A stretch of DNA of 64,000 nt, from assembly GCF_002878395.1 (NCBI RefSeq), contig NC_061121.1, positions 133,427,186 through 133,491,185 on the forward strand, read 5' to 3'. The stretch's first letter is position 1. Each line of letters opens with the position of its first letter. Under the pieces are notes generated by a model that did no database searches, was not told the DNA's origin, and saw only the letters and a program-made list of their open reading frames with translations. Source of the DNA: Capsicum annuum (Eukaryota > Streptophyta > Magnoliopsida > Solanales > Solanaceae). This document shows, piece by piece, positions 45,841 through 59,344 of the stretch. The translations under genes and the position numbers were made by a program.

Positions 45841-48800
45841 TTTTACCATCCACGACTAAATTTAATTTTGGATTTCTTCAATTTTAAATAAAAGTGAAAT
45901 ATTTATTTTATCCAGAAAAACGTGCTCTAAAATATTTATTTAGGTTAATTTTGTCATTTAAGTGAAAATTATATATTTTTTTCGTATTCACATATACGAG
46001 ATTGTACAATTTTTGTTACTTGAATGAATGCTGTTATCAAAGTTTGAGGTTTTACGGAGATAAACTTGAAAATCAATTCGAAAGGATAAAGTCTTGGTTT
46101 AAATATAATTTACTCTCAAAACTAATTTATTTGGATAAATATTTATTTGATTTTATTAAATCAAGAAGCTCGGGATTAAAGGTAGTATTAATTTGTATCG
46201 AATTTCAATGTGAAATAAATATGGACCAATCACTAATTTCTCTGTTTGTTCAATGTAGATCTTCAGATAGAAACAATACCTAATATCCTATCATTGTCAT
46301 CTTTTTTACTGTAAAAAAAATGATGAATGTTGTAAAATACCTATACTACTTAAAATTGTTTAAAGTTAAGTGCAGTGTGAATCTCGCAAGCTTTAATTAA
46401 GTGTCGACATACTCTTAGACTCATAAACTGATTATGAATAGAAGAACATAAATTGATTATGAGCGTACAATCAGTTTAATAACATTTACTATTGAAATGC
46501 ATCAATATTCTCATATTGAGAATATTATAACTTTTGTGAAAATTATTGATTGTTAAGTAAAATATCAATCTTTTTTTTTGCAATTGTGAGCACTTTGACA
46601 ATAACCATATCTTTGATATAATCTATTCCAAACAATTCTCACAAGTGGAGACTAGAAAATTTACAATAAAAGCATTTTCAATTTGTTTGCAACTAATATA
46701 ATCCTATCGGACAATATAGGACTAAAATCATTCAACTAACCAAATTGATTTGAATATTCAAAATTTATTTTTCATTGAAATTTTTGTTAAGTTAAAAAAT
46801 AGACCAACTGAGTTGTTTTTATATAAATTTCAATAAAATTTATAGATGCAGGAATTGGATCCTAAAGAACTAAAAAAAATTTTGGATCCTAAAGAACTAA
46901 AAAAAATTATCTTTTCGTTCATCTCGTTTCATGTCCTTGAAAGAAAATAGTTAAAACTACTGCAGTAAGTTACATATAACAAGACGTAACTCAACCTTTC
47001 TCATCCTCAATACATCTACTTAAGTTGAATATGCTTACATACTAATACGAAAATTGAATTAAGTTTAGAATGAAAATCTTGCAGTTATGAATGAGCAACA
47101 AAATAAAGTCTCAATCTTTTGTTAAAAACTATCATGACCTCCACACAATAAGAAGTAGATGTGTATTAAATAAGTTGTTTGTAAAATTTTAAAATACTAT
47201 AAATTAAGACTAATCATTAAGTAGTTGAGTTCTTCACGCATTCATGGCTCTAAAAATTATTTATCACCTCTATGCTATCATAAAAAAAGTAAATAAGAAT
47301 GAGAAAAGGTTGGGATAGAAAAATTGAACCAAATGTCTTAATACAATGAATTATGAATTCATGCAATTTATAATGTAGGAAAACTATTCACTTTCTAATT
47401 AGTACACTTGTGCTATTATTAGGTTCTTAAACGAACACTAAATGCATCGAATATTAACATTCATAAATTTATGCACAACTAAATCAGTGTACCCTAAAAG
47501 GTAGAAAAGTATTAAGAGCAAAACAAAGATGCTTGGCGTCGGTAGTCATTTCTGAGACTTTAATGTTGAAACTTCTGAAGACAAAATTGAAAGCTGAAAT
47601 TTTGATTCTATATGATCTTTTTAAGGTTGGAATAGAAATTAACATACTGAATAAAAAAAAAAATTGGTGAAAAGTTTCGAAATGCACCTTTGTTGAAGCT
47701 TGAGTATCAAATTTTGATTTTTCATATTGAAATTTTTCAAATAATCTTAAATTGTTATCACCAAGTCAGATTATCGAGAAAAACTTTATTTAAAGGTAGT
47801 GACACATATCTAATTTTTTTCTGATAAAGTCAAGTGATTGTTTTAAAGTATCGCCGATGTACTCTTTGAAAAACTCTCAAATTTTGAAAGTGGGTGGAAC
47901 CAGTTTGATAACTTGGATAGATCTGAGAGATCAAAAGATACTGGATAGAACTGTTAAAAGTGATCTAGAAGACATTTAGATGATTAGCCGTGCAAATGGG
48001 TATAATTACATGTTAGTCATTGATCATCCTACTTGCTCTTCTATATAATTGATATTTAATTTATATATTATATAACAAAATATTATTTATACATATATAA
48101 ATATAATATTAAAAGTGTGAAGGGCCTAAAAAATATTATTTGAACTTTTTGTCTTTCATTAAAAGTCACTGCTTTAGACGAAATCATCTTTTCACAATTT
48201 TCCTAATATTTAAGTGCTGAAAATTAATTAAATATATATAGTAAAATATTTTCTTATTAGAAATCATCAAAATTAATGATAACTAATGTCTTTTTCATTA
48301 GTTTAAGAATTCTAAATCAACTTTAACTAATTTTTAGAAGATTCAAAAAATTTAGAAATAAATATGAAAGCATTAGAATAAGAAAAATATAAGAATGACC
48401 AAATTTTTAAAAATTTTAAGTAAGTAATCAAAGATTTTCTAAAGATTTAACTTTAAGAATAAGAAAAGATTTTAAATATAGAAAAAAAACATACTATAAT
48501 TATGGTCCAAATCGATGCATTTCTCTTAGCCTCTAATAGCAAGAAAAAAAGGTATTGCATGACATACGCAAAAGTGACGATCCATCAACCACTTGAAACT
48601 TCTAATGATAAAATATATATATGTGATTACAATAAAATATATGTTATGTTTATATTATTGTATTAAAGTGTGAAGGATATTTGAGAAGTGATTTTAACTT
48701 TTTGCACTTCATTAAAAATCTTTGCAAAACACAAAATCCTCTAAATTTAAATAATCCAAAGTTACACATGTGAGGCACGTGTGGCGAGATTAGTGTGTGT

Positions 48801-49847
48801 GTTTGTATGTGTGTATCACATATATTTCAATTAAGAGATAATTTAATTTTCTATTCTTAATGAAAAAAATAATTTATTCATAATATTATTTATATTCTCG
48901 ATGCTAGTGAAGAATATAATAAAATTATGTTTGGGCTAATACTTTATTTTCTTGACTAGCTAAATTCTCTAAACAAATATCAAGCAATAAAATAATTAAT
49001 TCATTAACGAAGATCGAAACACTAGCTAGTGTGCGATCCCATAGGTTCAAAACTAAATTGATAGTAAATAAATTATATCAATATTCTAATCAAGATTAAG
49101 GTCTAAAAACACTCCTTAGTGATCGGATAGCATTAGATATATAGTTTACTCTTACAAACCTGTAGAAGAATAACGTAGTATTTTCTTATGTCTGTATAGG
49201 TACAGATTATCCTTGGATATGGTCTAATTGTCAAATCCAAATAGGTTATCCACTATGTGTAAATGTCGGATTATAATCAACTACTTAATAATCCAAGAAA
49301 CTCCTTTCTTCTTTCATTCAACTGCCCTGACAAAGGTCTTGATTAGTCGTTTATAATACATGACAACATAGAGTTTAAACTCAATACCAAGAGTTGACAG
49401 ATTCCATGTTTCATCAATCATTAATTCTACAAGCATTTAATCATACCCAATATCCTTTCAATCATTCATATAGACATGAATGTTCGGTATCAAAGTATAA
49501 TAAATAACTTATTAATTACTATAATGATCTCAGGTCAAAGAAAACTCCTACAACACATTCTTCAAGATAATATCCTAATGATAGTTTATGGTAATTCTAA
49601 CCATTAGAAATTATCCGATGAGTTTGTTTAATGATCATATCTCCATATGCATTATCTATGTATGTGATTTAGTTAATGAGATCAACTAATCTTTATATTA
49701 TAGAGACCACCACACACATATTGATCTGAGCGGATCACTAATGTCCTAATTAATAATTCTACGATAAACAACAATTTTAGATTAAGTTATAAGAAACAAG
49801 AATCTCTCATTATCATGATATCCATCATGATGTCACATTTCAAAACT
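45841..49847. other. AT-rich region without a recognised gene
   Basis: The longest open frame (46002-46283, plus, 93 codons) has no motif I know and a composition typical of random AT-rich DNA. A 26-bp perfect duplication lies at 46855-46880 and 46882-46907. Two related segments with attaaaagtgtgaagg and aactttttgNctttcatta words lie at about 48095-48190 and 48655-48745. The part at 49020-49800 is less random and may be an unrecognised repeat. Confidence 0.5.
46855..46907. repeat. 26-bp perfect tandem duplication
   Basis: ttggatcctaaagaact followed by an A run and t occurs twice, separated by one base (46855-46880 and 46882-46907). It looks like recent replication slippage. Confidence 0.93.
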
Positions 49848-50538
49848 CACTACAACAAAGAAGTCATTTGCCAATAATTTTTTTTATTGCCTTATATTGA
49901 CTATTATTGCGAAAAGTACTTTTGACAACGATAAAAGAGTTGTTGCATGTTGTTGCAATAATCGCCGACACAAAAATTTATGCAACAATAAAAGTATTTT
50001 ATTGTCAAAAGCCAACTTTACGTAACAAGAAATACTGTTGCAGTAAATTACATTTTGTTGGTAAAAGATCATGTAGTTATGGCTTATGAAAATCTTTAGC
50101 ACCAAAAATTATTATCCCACAAATTTGATTTTTTGCTAACAGTTTTAGTTTTTGAAAAAAAAAAGTTGGCAGGCAAGATAGTTATAAATCAGTTATAAAG
50201 GCTTTTAGCAACAATTGTTATTGTGGCCATAAAATCACTTTTTGCCAACAATATATATTGAGTTATATGTGAATAAATATCTTTCCATATTATTTTTTAA
50301 AAAATATATAGATAAATTAATAAATTTTACATATATTTACAAAGGTCAATACATAAAAGTAATGGACAAATATTTATTCACTTCTAATAATTAAATATTT
50401 TTAAAGTATGTTGTTAAAAAGACTAGCACTTGAGTGTAATTTTGCTGAAGACTAACAATGTAAAAAGTTATGTACTCAAAGGTAACAGGATACATAATCT
50501 TCATTTGTTATCCAATGATTTTGATAATTAATGTGTAC

Positions 50539-50624
50539 CTTATTCACGAGGACTCGTGCATCTGCTTTAAGCACAATAGGCCAATGCAATATGATCATCT
50601 AGATTTGTTATCTTTCTTATTGAC
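50539..50624 (-). other. Exon-like 86-bp segment in the CACTA element
   Basis: On the minus strand a tatttgcag acceptor precedes 50624 and an AAG|gtacac donor follows 50539. The GC content is higher than around it. One frame reads SIRKITNLDDHIALAYCA and then a stop; another from an internal ATG reads through the donor. It could be a decayed transposase or captured exon. I do not recognise a domain. Confidence 0.3.
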
Positions 50625-52304
50625 CTGCAAATACGAAAAAGATAAATGAGCTTAAGATTTCAAAGTAGTTGAATACCAAAATTAAATGCAAGAGCATTGT
50701 CTAATCACCAAGAATACCAGATTAGGGTAATCAAAGTAAACTTAGGTGTTGTGTATTTGAAACCAAACATAATCTAACTAATAGGGGTAAATAAATAACC
50801 AAGTTACACATGCAACAAAAGTATTATAAGTTCTCAAACTCGTATCATCAACCACCAGAGAAGAGACGTTGTATTACGTTAGTCTGTATTACCTCATGAA
50901 ATTTGTCATTTTGAGACAGTTCATTCTAGAGAATGGGATAGTTGGGGTATAGCACAGAACATGTTAACATAGTCTTAATTTCAATTGGTTTAGGCTCCTT
51001 ACTTGACCAAAATAATATCTTACCTGAAAAACTTTATTAAGCTGCTCCATGGGGTCTTAATTCTATATTCATTGTATTGATTGTTTTCTCATTCCTATTC
51101 GATCTACCAACGAGAGGAAAATCATAACTCAAATAGAGAGTTGTTCCATTAACTTGTGCATTAGGTGAACTACAATGCCAATAATGTTGATTTACTACGC
51201 TCATCCTATAAAAAAAGATAAATATAATTACATTTTAATTTAAGGATAATATAAAGTATATAAGTATGTACTAAAAAAAAGTGAGCTCTAATAAATAATA
51301 ATAAAATATTTATATTCAAGCTAAAGCTAAGTATCACTTTGTACCATGAAATATATGACAAAAAAATCAAGTACCTACTACAAATATTGCATATAGCCAC
51401 AAAATCAATCTATCCTTGAAAGAAGTCTTGTTAAGTGGCCAAAGGTAACTGGACAAACATTTTGGTGAGCAATAATGTAAACCTCTAAACAACCTATCAT
51501 TCTATTCTACGGGCTTTGCAAATTTTGGACAAAGCCTAACTCAAAAAAAAAAAAATATGTCTATATGAGACACACATATCAATTACCTCTTATAGACATT
51601 TCACTTAAGAAAGGTTCATATGCTACAATTATTCAGGAAACAATCTTTAGTCTTTAGGCTAACATTTATCATAGAACTTATACAGAATGAGTTTCACTAC
51701 TTCAAAGGTATCAAAAATAGAACAGACTAATGCATCAATTGACTTATTCACAATGCTTTTAGACCTTATCTTTGCTTTAGTATTGATCGGACTCCTAATT
51801 CATCCCTCATGTCAATAGTGTGTTTCCTGATTTTTATAGCAAGTGTATAATCCAAGTTAGATTTAATAAAGGAGGATGAAAATGGGGTAGGAGAAGCTTA
51901 CCCTTCGAAAAAGTAAATTCTAATTTCAGTAATGGTAATCACTATCAAAATATTTGAATGAAAGTGTCAAAAATTGTTAATCCTTTATACGAAAAGTCAA
52001 TTCAATCATTAATAAGCTTTCAATATAAAATAAAAGGGTAAATTCACATAAAATACGAAAATAAGATCAAACTGAATTTCTTCACTACTTTGTATTTATT
52101 TTTACTTAATAAGATTTCTGATAAGCACAAGAGAGGCTTCAAACATATACTCAAGAAAGTTCTTCTTTCAAGTAAAAGATTCATTGAAAGCGTGAATAAA
52201 GGTTGTGATGAATTAGAACTCATCCATTATACACTCAATCACTATATTAAGTTTGAAAAATTAGGATACTTTTTATGCCAGATATTGATTCAAAATTATT
52301 TTAC

Positions 52305-52920
52305 TGGGATATCAGTGGAGTGTAAGATGCGGAAAGCACGATTGAGATGGTTCGGACACGTGAAGAGGAGGGGCATGGATGCCCCGGTCCGTAGGTGTGA
52401 GAGGCTAGCGTTGGATGGTTTTAGACGGGGTAGAGGTAGACCGAAGAAGTACTGGGGTGAGGTGATTAGGCTGGACATGGAACAGTTACAGCTCACCGAG
52501 GACATGACCCTAGATAGGAAGGTCTGGAAGATGCGAATTACGGCAGAGGATTAGGGCCAGTTCGGGTCGCTAGTGTAGGGAATTAATTGGTGGGGGTGTA
52601 TTCCTGTTATGATTCTGTATTCAGTGTTTCGTGTTCCGTGTTCCATGTTTATTACGAATCTGTGTGCTTTCCTCTGCTTTATATTCCTGCAATCCTGCTT
52701 TACTCTGTTTTATATTCCCTATGGGTGCCGTATCTATGTTATGTCATCTGCTGCTGTGCTGTACTATGTGTTTGTGTGATATCTCGTGACTTGAGCCGGG
52801 GGTCTTTCGGAAACAGCCTTTCTACTTCATCAGAGGTAGAGGTATGGACTGCGTACATCTTACCCCCCCCAGACCCCACTAAGTGGGAATACACTGGGTT
52901 TGTTGTTGTTGTTGTTGTTG
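52305..52920 (+). mobile_element. 5'-truncated RTE-type LINE fragment with (TTG)n tail
   Basis: The coding part (52306-52554) gives [35 protein letters not shown] and [16 protein letters not shown], the conserved C-terminal end of plant RTE LINE reverse transcriptases. It is followed by a 3' untranslated region with the ggtatggactgcgtacatct block, agaccccact, and a gttgttgtt tail at 52902-52920. This 3' end is shared by Solanaceae RTE and SINE families. It joins upstream sequence in frame, making a chimeric open frame from 52090. No clear target duplication was found. Confidence 0.9.
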
Positions 52921-54950
52921 TATCATATCCCTGTTAAAGTGTTCAATACTAGATATTATAGTCTTTTTATATACAAAAATAGTGAAAATATTAATCAAAA
53001 CATGTGTGAGACGGCAAAAAATGTAACACATTATAAGTTCACTTACCTCAGAAAAAATCATCAAACAATATATTATAGGTCGCGTCCCTAATCTCTAATT
53101 GTCACTAATTCACTATACGCGCTAAATTACTTCAATGGCTATGATTTACCTTGTGAAAAGTATACTTATAATGTACCTCAATTGTAGGTTAGAAATATCT
53201 AAGACACGAATCTTATTTAGACTCATATTTTTTTCAGTGCAATTTCTCTTGATCTTGGGGAGTCCTACATAATCATAGCAGACAGCTTGAACTTGAAAAT
53301 TCTTTTCTTATGCTTCTTAATGAAAATGTTTATTCATTTTTAACTTCTTCATAATAACAACTTTTCATCCGAATCATCAATCAAAATAGTTTTATTTCAA
53401 TTAAACACGAAAAAATAGACTTCAGCCAATAATTAGACATATTTTTTTTGTTATTAATTCTATAGTCAGTATCTATTTTGGAGTTGGATTAGCTCAAATT
53501 AGCTGGAAAGGGGATCCATATTGGAGGTACAACGCGTTCTACCAAAAATAACTTTATATTTAGGTCTCGAACCCTAAAACTTTGATCAAAAATAAATGAG
53601 CACTTACAATTCCACCACAACATTTAGACACATTGAATTAACAAAGACCTTATCTGATGGCACATTAGCTGTTTTTTCATTATGAGCAAAATAGATATTA
53701 GATAGTATTGTGCATATTGTACATCTATTGTCATAGTTTTGATATCTTTCCACTATGAGCAAAGTTGACAGGATTATGCATAACATATATCTATTTTAGT
53801 TGATAGCATTTTACTGATCTCTCACAATACGTATGTACTTATATTATTATCACTTCACTAATTTTGATTTCGGGATATAAAGAACTAAGTGAATATAAAA
53901 AGTTTAAGATATGAAATCATATTCAATTTATCATTTGTGGAGCATAACACAAGAGAACAAAGCAGATCATTTTTAATCCACAAAATTTAATATCCAAATT
54001 TTCGGCACCTTAGTAAATAATTTCTTCCAAGTTTTGAATAAAATGAAATCCAAAGTAATCCAGAGCCCCTCTCATCCAAATTTGGGGATAATTCTAGTTA
54101 AGGAAAGAATCAAAGATAATGCTCAAAATCAATTTTTTCAAAATATAGATAAATAAGAATAAAATCTTATCATTTTTCGGCACGAGTTCACTTACGGCAA
54201 CAATTGAAAAGAACCCTCAAAGATTCAAATATTTTCACAGTCAAATTAAACTAAATAAGAAGGAAGAAAGCATCAAATTTTGTGTAGAAAACAGATTAGA
54301 AGCAAGAACTTGCAATGAAAGGGACAAACACAACAAAGGAAAACTTGGTTCTAAGAATGAAAAAGGAAAAACCTAATGTTAGTAGAAACTACAGAGCGCG
54401 CTGAGAATTTGTGAAAAATAATTGAATGAGAAATTTATTTGTTGCACTTGATTTTTGGTGAAAAATTAAAAAAATAAAATACTAAAGTAAACTTTAGACA
54501 ACAACCCACATAAATTGCTAAAAAAATTAAGAGTATAGCAACAATAAAAATTATAGTTGCCAATTCATGTAATATTTTATATTTATTAAATTACCTCTAA
54601 AATATGGCAACAAAATCTAAAGTATTTGGTAACAAAAAAAATTGTAACTAAAAGTCCTACAACGTAACAATAATTGAATCTAATTGTCGCCATTTATTCA
54701 GCTTGGGCAACAATAGTATAATTGTTGGCAAAATAATTTTGCAAATTCATTTATATTTAAAATTTATTATATTAACTATAAATTTGACAACAAAATTAAA
54801 ATATTTGCGAACCAAAATAAAAATTGTGGGTAAAAGTTCTATGATATAGCGGCAATTAAATAAAATTATTACTATTTGTCCACTTTTAGCAACAATATCA
54901 GCGTTGTTGCTAAAATATTGTTGACAATTATGTACTTTCTTGTAGTGATA

Positions 54951-56815
54951 TATATATATATCAAGGATATTATCATATAAGTTAAACAATTTGATATAAT
55001 TATGAAAAAAAATATTAGATGCCAATATTTATATCATATAATATTTATTAAACATATTCAAATCATCGTGAAATTGAATCTAGGACATATCAGTATATCC
55101 TTTACATATATACCCTTTATGTACCATATATTACTCTCCTGATTTCAGTAAATTGTTTTCTTCATCTCTTGCACTTCACTTCATCAAATCATTTTTTTTT
55201 TCTGTACTCTTCTTCACAAATAATTATTAGAGATGAAATAGATAAACCCCCTCTAGTTCAATTAGACTACGTTTGAAACTATCTTTTTCGAATATGAAGT
55301 AAAACGTTTATTTTGAATTTCGATAGACCCCTTTTTGTTTAATAAGACTAAGTTTAAGAAACTACATTCGGGTAGATTTTAAGATATGTCGAACACCTTC
55401 TTAGCATATTAAGTAAAGCTCTTATTTGAATTCCATTGGTTTTACAGAATTCCGGAATTCAAATTTTAAGACAAATAAATTTCTTACTAACTTAGAACTT
55501 AAGTGGTGATTCTAAATCTTTTTTAAATCAGAGAAACTAATCATAAGTCTATTTGACCAATTCAAAATAAGGCGTAAGTGATATTTGTCAGGGTATTAAA
55601 TCATGGAAGACAATCATTAGTAATGTTCAGTTATCTGGGGGATTCTTAATGAATAGAGAGGGACGATGACGACATACCCGAAACTATGAATGGTGTAGAA
55701 GAAACCTCAACATAATATTACTCATGGCTTTTCTTGTCAGTACTGTATGCATAATAATATCTCAGCATTATGTCACAGCTTGCAAAATTTAAGAGGGACA
55801 AAAGCCACACCAACTGTATTGTTGGAACATAACTGAAGTACCCAACTCTCTATATCACTAAATCCGGGCAGTGATTTATTTAATTCCATATATCTACCAA
55901 CATTTATTCGATCGAAAACAAATATATGGTATAATACAATATAGTGACAACACGTAAATGTATTTATATAATAATAATATTATATGAGCACCATTACCTA
56001 CTAATTGTATGTGGAGTGAAAATACAAAGAGAGAATTTTTTTAGGTATTCAAACTTAAAAAGGCATATGTTTGAAGAATTCAACTTCTATTATATATGAT
56101 AAAAAATTAACCTTGTATATATAGTATAATTTTTCGTTAAAATATATGTGGATAAATCCTTTCCCCCTAGCTTTTTTTTCTCTCGGCAACCTTAGAATTG
56201 GAGATGGATTACGGCTTAAACAAAATCCTTTCTTGTCCCTATCCCCCATCTCCATCCTTGGCATGTACAACTTACAACACAATGATGTAAGAGGGTTTCT
56301 AAGTGTCACCTCGTAGGATGGCATGCAGCAGAAGCAATTCCTTAATTCCCCCCAGCACTACTATGGGCGCATTCATTGTAGTGTTTAGTTCTTGGGAGAT
56401 ATACTACATATTTCTCTTCATTGTTATTAGTGATGTCTATTAAATAGCTGTTGAGTACGTGGTACATAGATAATTATTTGTCTATGCTGAGGTCATGTAG
56501 GTCACATTATTTTGCATCCTAATGAATATTGTCTCCAACTTACAGCTTGCTTTATTGATTTTTCGTTTTGCTTGTTTCACTCCCCTAGCTATATATATCC
56601 ACCCAACTTTAATTTACCTGTGACAACTGAATTACTGTATGCCCTAATTTACATAGGATCATGTTCATTGTAAGGACGCTTAAATATATACACCCATAAA
56701 TACGATCGAGTAATTAACATTAACCATGTTTGCCCACAGAAAGAAAATTGGCAGCAATACTTATAATCTCTCTATTTTATTTTCATTTTTTTTTGTAGCA
56801 AAGGTCTACACTTGG
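54951..56815. other. AT-rich DNA without a recognised gene
   Basis: The largest open frame (56055-56324, minus, 89 codons; MPSYEVTLRNPLTSLCCKLY at its start) matches no family I know. Its first half is less AT-rich than its surroundings, so a decayed exon cannot be excluded. Nothing else is supported. Confidence 0.4.
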
Positions 56816-57024
56816 TGGGGGTCATTTGGTACAAGGGATAGGCCGATAGGGGAAACTTAATCCTATGATTAATATTAAAATAGCTTATTCCATATTTGAT
56901 TGAGATAAAATGCATGGAATAACTCAACCAGAGATTGTACTGTTATTTTTATTCCACTTTAAAGATGAAAACTAATCTTGTGACAGTTAATTTCGAAATA
57001 ACTTATTTCCAATTAAACGACTCA
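56816..57024. mobile_element. Degenerate MITE
   Basis: The left end gggtcatttggtacaaggg and the complement of the right end gagtcgtttaattgg are related inverted termini. The inside has catgattaat/ttattcca-type and tttgattgagataaaat words, like a common family of small non-autonomous elements in Solanaceae that carries repeated gggataa and atccc blocks. The copy is strongly decayed and its limits are approximate. Confidence 0.6.
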
Positions 57025-59340
57025 TTAGTGTGGTCCCTTTGTAGTAAAAGGGCAACTAATAATCTCAATGTTAGAAGAATAATACTTGAAAAGTACATTG
57101 GATGACATCTAACTCCATCTTAATTTAAATGTCTTTATTTTCATTCTGGTATGTCCCCAAAAGATTGTAATTTTATTTTGTGAGTCACATAACCAACACT
57201 ATTTACTAAAGGCTATTTTATTTCTTGACAAGTAGACACTTATTTTTTTAAAACATAAAACCAAAAAGATAATCTTAAATTCAATATTTTCCTTCCCTAT
57301 TTAAAATTCGTAGCTAGAAAAAAATATAATAGAGAATATATTTAAAATATGTTATTAGATAATGGTTAAGAAAATTGACTTTCACTCCAATATTTCTCAA
57401 AAAAAAAAAAAAAATCTTTGCTTTCTCTATTTTATGTCTAATCAAAAATCAAAATAGACTATTTTTTCTAAATTTTTTTATTATTTGATTAAATATGCAA
57501 TTACCAAATAGTAACAATCACTATAGAAATTTAATCTATCTATATATTTATAAATTATTGTTGGATCATGATCATGTAAATGTTCTTAGTTATAATATTA
57601 TTCAACTAAAATTCTATATACTTTAACATTTATCAAAAGAAAAAAAATGGTATAGCAATTAAAGTTTAACTTAATAATATAAATTTACGAATACAATATT
57701 ATGCCACAGTGGTGATTTTTTTTTTTTAAAAAAGTACATAGCTAATAATGTCCAACGCCAAATTTTGAGAAATTAACAATAATTATTTAGAAAAATTGGT
57801 TTCTCCTAAGAAGACTGATGATTACATTCAAAAAGTAATAATAATAATAATAATAATAATAATATCGTTGTTAGCATTCTCTTAATAGTTGATTCGGAAT
57901 ATAATTTTAGTTTTTAATATTTTTTTATTTCTTTTTTCCTAACTAAGCATTTAATTAGGAAAAAAATATATAATATAGCATTGTCTTTTCTATTTTATGC
58001 TTAAACCAAGAAAGCGTCCACCGGTCAAGAAGTAAAGTAGCCTCACATAAGTAATGTTGGTTATGTTACTCACAAAATAAAATTTCTCCTCTTTCTGTGT
58101 TTAATGAGTTTTTCAATTTAACTATTCTACGTGACAGTGACAAGTTTAAGATCACAAGATCCAAAATTCTTTTCTTATTTCTGAAATTTTATTCCTAGTA
58201 AAACACAGAAACTTAAATTAAATAAGTGGAGTATTATTCTAAAAATATAAGGGCAGACGCCTAAATTATCCGTCGACTCCAATAAAATAAAGTAAAACTT
58301 ACATAAATTTCAACAAGTGTACCCGTAATTACTCTCTGTCCCCTACTCTTTGCTAAATTACAAATAATCTCTTATGTTGTAATTTTTGATATACAATTAG
58401 CATTTGAATACATAATTTTGAAGTTGAGATACATAATTTGAACTTAAAAATGTAACAATTAATTACTCCATTTTTGCTTGGATATATAATTAGTTAAAAT
58501 ACATAATTTTGATTACTGAGATGCATCCATTTCTGAAACTATTTGGTCGAGATACATTATACATTAACTAGATCAAAGAGAATTATTTGGTCTAGATATA
58601 TAATACATTAACTAGACCAAAGAGAGATACAAAATTAAAATTATGTATTAAAATATTTATGGATTTGTGGATGTATTTGTTGTATTTTTTTAAGAAAAAA
58701 AATTAGGTAATTAACAAAAAGAGTAAGAGTTTTATGTAGTTTAGTAAAAATAAATTGTGATGTTATATAGTTTTTCCTAAAATAAATGTTGATTATCCCA
58801 TTAAATGGGTTATTGAAAGTAAATGTTTGATTGCATTGATTTCGGTTGCAAGTGTTTGAGGCAAATTTTGAAAAGTAAATAATAATTATCAGTCCATAAC
58901 ATGTAATATCAAATTACATGTAAATTCAAAAGAATATAAAATAGAATAGCTGATATTAGTTGATCAGTAAGTTGAAAGGAAGTATACGTGGAGAGATATC
59001 TGGCTGAATATTTTCAGGATATTTGTATTCATTTACCTTGTTTTGACGACTTTGTTACGGAGGCGTGGGTGTTGTTTCTAAGTGATGAAATGCGAATGAA
59101 TAATGAAGGAAAGAAAAATGGAGGAAAAGTGAAAATGAGTATTTGCTTTATGGAAAAAGTGTTTTTTCATATTGGTGAGAGAAAGGAATTTTTCATGCTT
59201 AAATATAAAAATATGCCTTCATGTGGATAGTGAGTCAAGAACAAGACAAGTCTTGCGTCATCGCTGCTCAATCGACTTCGACTTTAAATTGATTGAGAGA
59301 TTATCTTTTTAGATAAAATTCATATGAAATTTGATAATTA
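57025..59340. other. AT-rich DNA with simple repeats
   Basis: An (AAT)n run lies at 57836-57862. A pair of about 43-bp repeats lies at 58541-58625. The open frame at 58988-59230 (80 codons, MERYLAEYFQDICIHLPCFD) shows no known motif and is a weak gene candidate at best. No other gene is seen. Confidence 0.45.
58541..58625. repeat. Two tandem 43-bp hairpin units
   Basis: Each unit has the form tatttggtcNagata, a tacattaa centre and ctagaNcaaagaga, so ttggtctag pairs with ctagaccaa within the unit. Copies start near 58541 and 58585. Confidence 0.8.
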
Positions 59341-59344
59341 GTGA

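Larger units (their letters stand above)
49848..54947. mobile_element. CACTA (En/Spm) superfamily transposon, 5100 bp, probably non-autonomous
   Basis: The left end is CACTACAACAAAG and the complement of the right end is CACTACAAGAAAG, 12 of 13 identical. Subterminal regions (49860-50260 and 54490-54940) are packed with short direct and inverted words such as ttgttgcNaaa, gcaacaat and ttgccaacaat, as expected for CACTA elements. The 3-bp flanks are act and ata and do not match; the right flank is a TA run that may have overwritten it. No TNPD-type transposase is readable. The interior holds an RTE LINE fragment and AT-rich DNA with scattered exon-like pieces. Confidence 0.85.

Noticed and set aside
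46002..46283. 93-codon plus-strand open frame
   Set aside because: No recognisable motif, very AT-rich codon use, no splice or promoter context. Its length is within chance for such DNA.
49020..49800. Possible copia LTR
   Set aside because: The composition suggests a repeat, but I could not find matching ends, a primer binding site or a second copy in the window.
52296..52505. Minus-strand open frame opposite the LINE fragment
   Set aside because: It is the antisense shadow of the conserved LINE reverse transcriptase C-terminus, which is clearly coded on plus.
56190..56280. Possible miRNA hairpin with ggagatgg and ccatctcc arms
   Set aside because: Only about eight consecutive pairs form and the rest of the arms do not pair. 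It does not match a miRNA family that I can support.
58988..59230. 80-codon plus-strand open frame
   Set aside because: No family recognised and no supporting context. It is kept only as a note within the flanking-region entry.
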